Shown: piece by piece, positions 55,617 through 64,000 of the stretch
Position numbering within the stretch: the stretch's first letter is position 1
How the letters are laid out: every line of letters begins with the position of its first letter
From: Saussurea involucrata
Lineage: Eukaryota; Streptophyta; Magnoliopsida; Asterales; Asteraceae
Direction: 5' to 3'
Length of the DNA: 64,000 nt
Assembly (NCBI GenBank): GCA_033807775.1
Contig: CM066319.1
Coordinates: 136,636,983 to 136,700,982 of the forward strand
The notes under the pieces: model-generated
The model's database searches: none
What the model saw: only the letters and a program-made list of their open reading frames with translations
Told to the model about the DNA's origin: nothing
Program-made: the position numbers and the translations under genes

Positions 55617-58600
55617 ACCTAAACCAAAAAAGGCAGCAAAAGAAGGGACCTCTGCCAGCGCTTAACAATCCCAACAACCACCCAAAGAGGCAACTGTGAT
55701 AGCCTCCTCTACACCCTCTCCTCAGAAAGAGAAAAAGAAAAAGAGGAAATCCAAAACCTCTGAGGAAGGTGCTCCCAAGCCAAAGAAAAAGAAGAGAACC
55801 CAGGAGCCCAAATCCCCTCTGTTGAGCATCGCAGAGGAAGCAGAAGCAGCGGAAGCAATCACAGAACAACCTCTGCGATCCCCCACGCCTATCCAATACG
55901 CAGAGCCAAACGACTTCGCTGCTTTCCTAGAACGGGAAGATATAGCCAACACCTTGGACACCTCTGGATGGACCGCAGAAGCCACCACAGAGTTCAACAC
56001 AACAACAACCCCAAACCCCACCGGTAATCAAGCCGAAACACCAGAGGGTCCAATGAATTCATACCTCTTTGCCTCTCCTCCAAGTTATGACCTAGAGCTA
56101 GAACACACATAGGAAATGATGGAGGCAGAAGACACCTGGGTAGAGGTAGAGTCTAAGATAGAAACCCCTATAGTCTTAGGATGCCAAACATAGGAACAAA
56201 GTTAAAAAGATGCCGAAGAAAGAATAGGCACACATCCATCTCCCCTCACAGTGCAACCCACATTACTAACTCTTCTAGTCTAGTGGCCGAAAGAGTTATT
56301 GAATTAGAGAAGCACAGCTCGATCCCTTCCCCATCCAACCAGGCAGAAGAACCTTTTTTCTCCTCTGCTCCTGCACAAACTGGGGAATCCCTACAGAAGG
56401 TGTCCTCTCCAAAGGGCACTCTTCTTATTCCTGATCATTCACCCAGATCAGATCTGAAATCACAACAGAGGAATTCGTTTCCTCTGTCATACAAGCACAC
56501 ATAGAGACAAACCACTCTTCAGAGGAGCGTATAGTGCACGACAGCGAAGGGACTCTAGACAAGTCCCCGAGCAAACTCAAGGATACCATTGTCCCCACCT
56601 CTGGAGTAGCTTAGAACAAGGTCCTTGCTAGAACTTCTGTAGAGTCTGAATCCTTAAAAATCTCTTCTCGAGGATGAGAAGGAAGTCCTTCCATTCTCAA
56701 CGCAAAAACAGGAACGAAAGAAGGCGTCTCAGGAATGGAGACTCACTCTGTGGATGGATGTGTTCACCCAGAGGTTACACCTGGCTCATACGTCGCAAAG
56801 GATGAATTCGAAACCTTTGTCACCTCTGTGACAACTTCTTTGAAAGAGTTGCAAAGCTCTATCAAATCTCTTGCAAAGTCATCGCAGAAGGCATTCAACG
56901 ATCTTGCCGCCCAGGTTAAAACTCTATCAACAGAGGTGAAGAATACAAACGCCCTGCTGAAGAAAACTCCAGAGGCCTCGGCACCTGAAACCACTTCCAC
57001 CTCTGCAATCGAAACCTCCATCACCAAACTAACCAAGCAAATGAAGAAGGCACGCAAAGTGGCCAAATCTCTGTCTACTCGATCCTCTGCATCCCCAGGT
57101 ATAACCGCAGAAGACCTGCAATAGGCCTTGGGAAAAGTTCAAGAACAGACCACAGAGCAGATGCAGGCCATGAAACCTTCAGACTACATGACAAGGGCCC
57201 AGCTCACAGAACTCGGCCAAGGCGTCCTGAATGAAATGACAGTGTTCATCAAATCCTTCACTACTACAAATGCCACATACGTTAAAGAGTTCCAGAACAG
57301 CGTGGCCAAGCTACGGTTTAAGTGCGAGACAGAGGTTGCATACCTGCTTGGGATCTGCAACGACCTCTGTACAAAAATGATTGCAGCAGGGGCGAGCCAG
57401 CCAAAGAAACCATCATCGTCGTGCCAAGCAGAAGGTATGTCTGAGGGAAGGCAGGCTGACTCTGATAGCGATTCTGATGGGCCATTAGATCATCCTGAGG
57501 GAGAGAATAGCAGATGAGCAAGCAGAGCCATATTACCAAAACCACTCACCATCAAACCTCTGGCACAGGTACCCACGCAAACTCAATCTTCCAGCCAATC
57601 GCAAGAGCAAAAGACCACAGAGGCCATACCCACCTCTTTGGAAACAAACAAACTAGCAGAAGACTTGCCCTCTCCCACACCGAAGCCAACAACCGAGCAA
57701 ATCCAGATACTATCATCTACTTCTGAAGAAGACTTACCCTCCCTAACACAAAAACCAAGAGCTGAAGAAACCAAACAACCATCCCCCAAACTAACAGAAG
57801 ATCAACCAAAATCAAAACCACGAAAAAAAACCTTAGCTCAAAAACCACTAAAATACCTGAGTAAACCCAACAGAAGAAATTGTGCAACAACTTCAGATGA
57901 AACAACTACAGAGAGACAAGTTTTGAGCTTCAAAGAAATAGCACACTACAACTGCTGCTGTACTCAACATTTTAAAAACCAGTGTAGCAGAAGAAACCTT
58001 ATCAGAAGATCCTACAGCAGAACCTATACCAACCAAACCCTCATCACCAAGCAACCCAACAGAAGATTCTTCAACCCAACCACCATCCAAACCAACAGAG
58101 GCAACAATACCCAAAACCAAACCAACAGAGGCAATCTGACCCAAAACAACAGAAGCAACCCTACCAAAACCAACAGAAGCAACTCAGCCTAAGGCAAAGG
58201 ACAAAGGAAAGTCCATAGCTATAGAGGACCCAAAGCCAAAGAAACCAAAACCTCAAGTCGTAGAGGAGCTACTGAAGAGCTCTTTCGACGCATTCATAAC
58301 TCCTAAACCAGAAGAGGAAGACTGGGCTTTTGGAATTCCTCTATCAACAAAACCCATGCTAGATCCCAAAACCAAACTAATTAATGACAGAGTGGCCAAA
58401 GTGATCAGAGACTTGGAGGCTCTGCGGAAACCTATGCCTCCACCCCTTGTGCCTCAACGCCAAATGGAAGAGGTAGTATATAAGTATCTTTACAGCTGAG
58501 CCATCAATGATCCTCTGCCACCTCCCACTCTGAACTGCGACCTCATTGAACAAATAAGAGAAGACTTCTTCAGAGATAAAGCCAAACCTGTCAAAGATGT

Positions 58601-59258
58601 CTTCTCTGACTCCAAAATCACACAGGTCTTAAGCTGCAAGCTCTCACACACCAAATGCCAAAACTTCTGGTACAACCTCTACCACGTCAAGAGGGCAGAT
58701 AGATCAGAGACAAAGTTCTCCGATGCAGATTTGAGAAACCTCATCCCCTATGATCTACCTGAACTCCTCAGTTGGGCCAGACAAAACTACAACGAGAGAC
58801 TTGAACACAGAAGTGCCTATGAAGAAATCAAGAAGGCAATGAGGGGAAAACTCCTACTCTACAGCATGATCGACTTTCATGTGGCACTTGACCTGGGAGT
58901 GAGAAAAATCAATCTTCTACCACCAGATGATCATTGCCCCTCCTCTGCCGACATTAATCCAAACACCATCATCAGCAACCCAAAGGTTGGATATGTTTTC
59001 CTTGACCCTCAAGGAAAAATGAAGCTATTCCTAGAGATTGATTGCCAAAAATATGCTACAAAGACGCTTCTCGAGTTCAGGACCAATCTCATAAACCACA
59101 GAGGAACGGAATTGATGAACCTGAACTTTGCAAATAGACTGATTCAAGTTATTGATTCTGTCATTCGCTTCAGAGACCTCTGCGCCTTCATGTACCGAGA
59201 ACTCAAGTCTGGAGGACTCACCAAGTCCATCAATGACTTTCAAAACGCAAGGATCTAG

Positions 59259-59454
59259 CCTCTGCAAATCTATAATGCTTTTGATTAATATTCACGTTAT
59301 GTAATTTATGCTTAAACAAATGTAAATGCCTCCGGAATAAACTCAATGAACAGTTTTATTTTTACAGAGGTCAATTTTTTCACCTCTTGTTCTTCTTAGC
59401 CTAAGAACTCATGCAACTTTTAATTTTTTTATTTTTCAATACTTAGGGGGAGAT
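59259..59454 (+). other. Y 3' untranslated region with polypurine tract
   Basis: AT-rich. TTAGGGGGAGAT at 59443-59454 abuts the 3' LTR. Confidence 0.75.
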
Positions 59455-60190
59455 TGTTAGCTCCAACTTCTTGTAAAAGAAGTATTGAAAAATAGGCTGA
59501 GAAGACACCGGCAAAAGCCTCTGTCGGACAACAAGAACATTAGAACCTCCACTAGTCATCAACCAGAAGACCATCAGAGGACAAGGTCACAGAGCCTCTG
59601 TCACCCTTGACAAAGCCTCTGTGGTATGAAGACTCAGAAGACAAAAGCTTGAAGATCAAGACAAGGACAGGCGTGCAACTCACGTGCCTCTGCTGTACAA
59701 AGATCCTGAAAATCAATAGTACAAGGTGTGCCCTGCCACTTTCCACATGTCATCTTCTGAAGGATCGCAGCTTTTGCATAAGGCGGCACACTATATTAAC
59801 GTGTACCAGAATCAGTCCCACGACCTTGTCTCTTGTACCCTTGTACTTGTTGTCTACTGTTTGTCCCCTGTCGACTAGTATAAATAGAATGGTTCTACCA
59901 GACCTTTTCTAGTAACAATTAAGCATAACACACACACACCAGTTAGAGCGCATATCCTGAAAACACACATTTCACGGTGTTCTTGGTGTAACCTTGAAGA
60001 ATCAAATAGAGATGAATTGTTGAGCTACAATCTAGTTATTTATAGATTTATTCATCTATTCTGTGTGTTATCTACCATTTCAATCAAACCCTATTTGTTC
60101 CTAAATCGCTTCCGCACTTAACTTTATTATACTCTGTTTTTAGAACTATTGCAGTTTGAATCATTGTTGAGTCTTAAAGTAGGATCAACA
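59455..60190 (+). repeat. Y 3' LTR
   Basis: 736 bp, TGTTAGCTCC to GGATCAACA, TATAAATA at 59879-59886, followed by TCTTC. Confidence 0.88.
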
Positions 60191-63186
60191 TCTTCTGATG
60201 TTTCAGCACCTAAAACATCATCAAGAAACACGTATTGCTGCTCTTTGTACAACGCAGCTCGTGCAACAGCTCCTTTGTCGTCCTCGGGTTCAGAAAAGTC
60301 TGCCTCTAAATAGGACACGATGATTAGGGGTTCGGATTGCCTTTTGACCAGGAAGAACTTTTCCAAGTTGAAGTGATCATCGTTCGAGGGAATATCAATC
60401 ACTTCTATTGTCGTTGTCGTGATCAGCCTGATTTCCTCTTCATTGACCTCGGGCTTTTCAACGGTTGGATCAACATTCGGATCAATATAAAGAACGACAT
60501 GCCTATTGCTTTCTTCACCGTAAGCCCCTGATTCAAACATCTGAGAGACTCTCTCGGAAGTATCATCATCGGCGGCTTGATTCTCGACGTTCTCTGTAGT
60601 AGCCTCGACAGTGGCCTCATTCTGTACTCTCTCGGCGGTTGAGGCATCATCAAGCTTATGTCTCATGGAGTTCTCCCCCTCATGGTCATCGGGGGTCCTC
60701 ATCGTGATCATGACTTCACTTATGACCGTGAGGTTGTGATTTGCATGTAATTGCAAGAATGGTGATGCACTCAGTTAGTGCATCTAATGAGGTTCGAACT
60801 GCTGCTAGATTGTTTCCAACGTTTTCTTTTAAGGCAGCGAACTCGGAAGATGGTGGTTGTGGAGCAGCTGGTGGTTGGGTGGGATCTAGATGAGTCGCGT
60901 GTTGCTGTCGAAGCAAACTCATCAGATCTTGGTCTTGGGGTGTATTGGGGTTGACGGATAGCAATTTGGAAAGTATGAGTGATTTTAGTTCATCGACAGG
61001 TAGGTCGACTGTGGGTTGTTGAGGAGCCGGTGGAGTTGGATTTGGAACTGGTCGAGGTTCAAGCTCAGACTCAACCATCGGATCTTTTCTTTTAAGCAAC
61101 CACTTTATGTCGTTGAACTGTTTTTGCATACGTTCTTCCATTGCCTTTAGATCCTGTTCAAAGATGTCCCTGGAAACAAAGAAGGGTAAGCTAACACCGG
61201 GATCACTTAGATTGCCTGTTGAGGTAACAACCGTTGATTCAACAGTCGTACCGCCTACGTTCACAGCTGCCATGAGGATAGCTGTGGTAGGACCTTCGTT
61301 CGATCCTCGTAATCCGCTCGAAGGCAGACTTACTCTGGACGTTCCAATCGGTTCACTTGATTCACCGATGGTAGCAGATGATGTTGTCTGTGTCCTAGCC
61401 AAAGAAAATATAGTATCAAGGGGATATAGACTCAAATGTGCACTGAAAGAAGCCGAAAACGGGGGCAACTGTTCTCTTGTTTAAATATCAACACTCTCCA
61501 AGCGAGAGCCTGATAGTTGTGTGCTAAATCCCCATGATCAAGTAAAACAGGTATCTGTTGAGAGACACCTGAGTGGCTAAAGAGGACGTGGGATTGCGTC
61601 GCTAGATCCACGACGGCTTCTTCAATACACTGTCTCAATGGATGAGACTGGGTAGCAGATGTGGCTACCTGGGCGACACTGGATTGGATACTCACTCTCT
61701 CATTTTTTTTTCTTTTGCTTCGCCTTTCCCTCACACTAACATGTTCTATATTTTCAACTTGAACTCCCTCCGTTCTCCTTATGTCTCCCATATCGGCTAA
61801 GGAGGTGGTAGAGGGTGCGGAAGATGAAACGGTGAGTCGGTGTCTAGAGTTGATGGGCTTGGTCCGATTCGCGCTGGTATCTTTTGGTGTCGGATGGTTT
61901 GATCACGACCAGACTCGGTGTCTGATCCTGAGCCAGATGCGGGTTGAGAGGCATCCGAACTAGAAGAGTCGGTGGATGAGTCATCTCTAACCAGGCCTGA
62001 ATCAAATGTAACGGGTGCGTCATGTAGATCGTCATCAGATTAGTCGAATTCGATGACCGGGGGTCTGCTGGGCGCGGCTGTGGAGGTATGGGAAGTAGTT
62101 TCGGTTGTATGAGTGGTAACTTGATGAGGTCGTTGGATGGTACTCACTTGCATGTCCGAAGCACCGCCCGCTGCATTTCCCCTCCCAAGAGATACTCTTA
62201 GCACACCCTGTCCAGGAACCCCAGCTCTATGGACTCTACCTCCTCACGTTCTAGGACCCTGACGTCTCTCGGGTTGCGTCCCCTTGGAAGGTCCTTCCGG
62301 TTCTGGATGGACCATGGGGGCGCCTACATTGAAGTCATTCCTATACTCCCTCACACTCGGTGCCTACATTGAAGTCATTCCTGGTAACAACGTTAGTCAG
62401 TTCAGCACAGTTTTGTAGATGGTTCATTCGTAAAGGAAGACATGGCGCATGGGATGAGCGGCGACGAATGGTGGGATCGACATCGATGTGTCGTCGTATG
62501 GCGAATTGTAGGAAGCGGATGTATGGGATGAAAGAACGTGGTCGGTTGGCTTCTTTGTCGGCGATGTTCTGGAGTAGTTCGTTCCAAAGAATCCTGGCAA
62601 AGTCTATGTGTCGAGGAAAGGCCACGCCATGGAAGAGCCGTAGGAAGTTAGTGCTGTATTGGTCGATGCCGCACCACTTTGAGGATAGGCTCCTACTCAG
62701 GATACTGAATAGTGTTGCCCAAAGAGGGGCCAGGTTTGTTCTGGTGAAGGCGGATGGGCGAGTGAGATCCCTGGAATAGCCAAGAGAGTGGATGTCTGCA
62801 CATAGCTGGTCATCGAAAACCATTGGAGCATAGGAAGCATTGTCGTTGTCAGTGGCGGCTGGCAGGCGGAGGAGTTGGCGGAATGTTTCTCGGGTGAGTA
62901 CAAAGTTGGAATTGTCAACGAGAGCTTCCAGAGAGGTGCCCTGATCAGTAGTCACATGGCAGATCGTGTGCCATACTTGTTGAACATACAGAGATGGGAC
63001 TTCAGCCGTCGCGGTTAGAGCGTGAAAGAGTGGATGGCCGCAGAGGATTTCAACAATGACGTGATGGCGGCTTTGGAAGATCATGACATCAAGGTGGTAA
63101 TTATTACCTTGAATGTTCACGCGTTCGCGAATTGGAACGAGGGCGATGTCCAAATTGTCATTGATTGGAGAACCTTGGTTTTCCAT
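60191..63186 (-). pseudogene. Z accessory ORF, N-terminal part
   Basis: ATG at 63186. The first ORF (63186-62341) has FHALTATAEVPSLYVQQVWHT, LLRLPA, an LGYSRDL motif and LAPLWATLFSILSR, a domain I recognise from Asteraceae retroelement accessory proteins. The middle (62340-61432) is broken by several shifts and is Ser/Arg-rich. A coiled coil with EERMQKQFNDIKWLLKRK and a Pro-rich region lie at 61468-60716, then an acidic segment to the Y insertion at 60191. Frameshifts occur near 62340, 61460 and 60730. It continues at 35327 on the far side of Y. Confidence 0.7.
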
Positions 63187-63191
63187 AGTGC

Positions 63192-63720
63192 CTACAATTA
63201 CAAAGTGTTAGTCATGATTGAAATAGTGAAATATGGAGTACTTACCGTGTCGTGGATCTGCCAGAAGGTTGAGAAATACAAAACAGGGACAAGGCAGAGA
63301 GGTTTTCCGGATAGGGTGAGTTTCCGGGAAAATGGGATTTCCGGATAAAATGTTTTCCAGAAAAAGTCGCGTCCGGAAAACATCAACATCCGGAAAAATC
63401 AAAATCCGGAAAACATGATCGCCCGGAAAAAGTATCGAATAGAACCCAAGTCCGGAAACCATTCCGGAGAACAAATCGAGTGAAAACTTAGTGAGCAAAC
63501 GAAATAATGTGTCTATGTCAACCCTAAGAGAGTTATATGATGGCCAAAAACACGAGAATGAGTGAGAGTAAGTGTGATTAAGTGCCCGGATTAACCCGAT
63601 GTGCGATTGTGGTGTCGAATCGACTCACTGTGAGTGTGTGCGATCGTCGATTTGGACGATGTATGTGTGAGACGAGGAACGAGTAATCGAAAGAAACAAA
63701 AACAAAATCGAATAAATTAC
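63192..63720 (-). other. Candidate 529-nt 5'-UTR intron before Z accessory ORF
   Basis: Donor GCTCAG/gtaatt at 63721/63720 and acceptor aattgtag with the exon resuming at 63191, five bases before ATG 63186. It mirrors the arrangement in X. Confidence 0.52.
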
Positions 63721-64000
63721 CTGAGCCGAGATGGTGAATCGTTCGAACGATGATCTGTGATGTGTGCAAGAGTGTCGGAAAAGGAAGGGTTTAAGAGAGG
63801 TTTCGAAATCCGGAAAGCATAAAGTATCAAAAAGAGGGTTAAGAGTACTTATACTAAGGACGGTTTGCGGATGGGACACCGCGAGTACCGGAAAAGATTG
63901 ACCGGAAAGAGTCATCCGGAAAACTAAGTCATCCGGAAAACTTCCGGTAAAAGTAGTTTTTCGGAAATGATGTTGTCCAGACAAGATGGGGTCCAGAAAG
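63290..64000. repeat. CCGGAAA-rich region around the Z accessory promoter
   Basis: TTTCCGG or CCGGAAA and close variants occur about 15 times, in both orientations, in two clusters (63303-63470 and 63805-63990) flanking the intron and promoter. No ORF is supported in this stretch beyond the leader. Confidence 0.65.
63721..63860 (-). promoter_or_regulatory. Internal promoter and leader of Z accessory ORF
   Basis: A TATAAGTA box at about 63853-63846 on the minus strand, then a CT-rich leader with the donor about 130 nt downstream. The box is weaker than in X and Y. Confidence 0.42.

Larger units (their letters stand above)
53820..59258 (+). pseudogene. Y accessory ('envelope-like') ORF, broken and interrupted by Cassandra
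   Basis: ATG at 53820, end at 59258. Without the 54993-55616 insertion it spans about 1,600 codons. The N-terminal domain includes FRRNKFPPLWNTLF, LTGKVGS and DYAALMM motifs shared with Z (LAPLWATLFSILSR) and more weakly with X. The middle is basic (KKKKRK) and Pro/Thr-rich, with a coiled coil near 56800-57060. PTEAT-type repeats occur near 58080-58190. A C-terminal domain carries VFLDPQGKMKLFLEID. No clear membrane anchor. Breaks include a frameshift near 53995, stops at 54166, 56110, 57122 and 57515, and several indels. SIRE elements are known to carry such ORFs and their function is open. Confidence 0.72.
35328..60190 (+). mobile_element. Element Y, SIRE-type copia with very long accessory ORF
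   Basis: 5' LTR 35328-36024 and 3' LTR 59455-60190 share termini TGTTAGCTCC and GGATCAACA. The flanks are TCTTC at 35323-35327 and 60191-60195. The order is primer site, SINE insertion, gag, protease, integrase, reverse transcriptase/RNase H, gypsy array W, spacer, internal promoter, accessory ORF (with a Cassandra insertion), polypurine tract and LTR. Removing Y and one TCTTC rejoins the Z accessory frame. The word CCTCTG/CAGAGG recurs throughout. Confidence 0.88.
33991..64000 (-). mobile_element. Element Z, copia element with accessory ORF, runs off the right edge
   Basis: It starts with a 242-bp LTR (TGTAGATCC to CCCCAACA), then a polypurine tract, both in minus orientation, so 33991-34232 is its 3' LTR. 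The accessory ORF occupies 34282-35327 and 60191-63186 and is split by Y. Its promoter and leader intron follow to about 63855. Pol and the 5' LTR should lie beyond 64000. It is inserted in the C1 3' untranslated region after CTTGC. Confidence 0.7.

Overview
This is plant nuclear DNA, almost certainly from the sunflower family (Asteraceae). It is AT-rich with no operons or ribosome-binding sites. It is packed with nested Ty1/copia and Ty3/gypsy LTR retrotransposons whose gag and accessory proteins resemble those I recall from lettuce, Artemisia and Tanacetum. That family-level assignment is from memory, not from a search. I see no intact cellular gene. The only non-retroelement gene is a decayed, multi-exon, minus-strand gene at the left edge (1-2247), of the plant-mobile-domain / Ulp1-associated type.

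Layout. C1 is a plus-strand copia element and the base layer. Its 5' LTR is about 2655-2897, its tRNA-Met-type primer site is at 2900, and its body runs in pieces to 33990. Three insertions cut it. N (8158-13227, minus, flanked by CTAAC) is a deletion derivative without pol. X (14698-31829, minus, flanked by ATCTG/ATCTA) is a large SIRE-type copia element. Z (33991 to beyond the window, minus) is another copia element with a long accessory ORF. X carries a solo LTR in gag (24935-25893, flanked by GGTTT) and a truncated Tat-type gypsy element T (about 26971-30822). Z is split by Y (35328-60190, plus, flanked by TCTTC), a further SIRE-type copia element. Y contains a tRNA-derived SINE abutting its gag start, a compound Tekay-like gypsy array W (43017-52766), and a Cassandra TRIM element with 5S-rRNA-like LTRs (54993-55616). 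Nesting reaches four layers: C1, Z, Y, W.

How the parts work together. Each copia element follows the order gag, protease, integrase, reverse transcriptase, RNase H. X, Y and Z add a very long accessory ('envelope-like') ORF downstream of, or at the 3' side of, pol. X and Z each have a TATA box, a short leader, a candidate intron and an ATG a few bases after the acceptor in front of this ORF. Y has the TATA box at the same distance from the ATG but no intron. Separately, X, Y and C1 each carry a private short motif many times over (TCAGCG in X, CCTCTG/CAGAGG in Y, GTTGCGAAAAG in C1), and CCGG-containing words cluster in W and Z. In X and Y the motif falls in all three codon phases, so it looks like a nucleotide-level signal. 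I propose, as an untested hypothesis, that the accessory ORFs and the private motifs form element-specific regulatory pairs.

Decay. Every coding region is broken. Most nonsense codons fit C-to-T change on one strand (CAA, CAG or CGA to stop, TGG to stop), as expected from methylated DNA.
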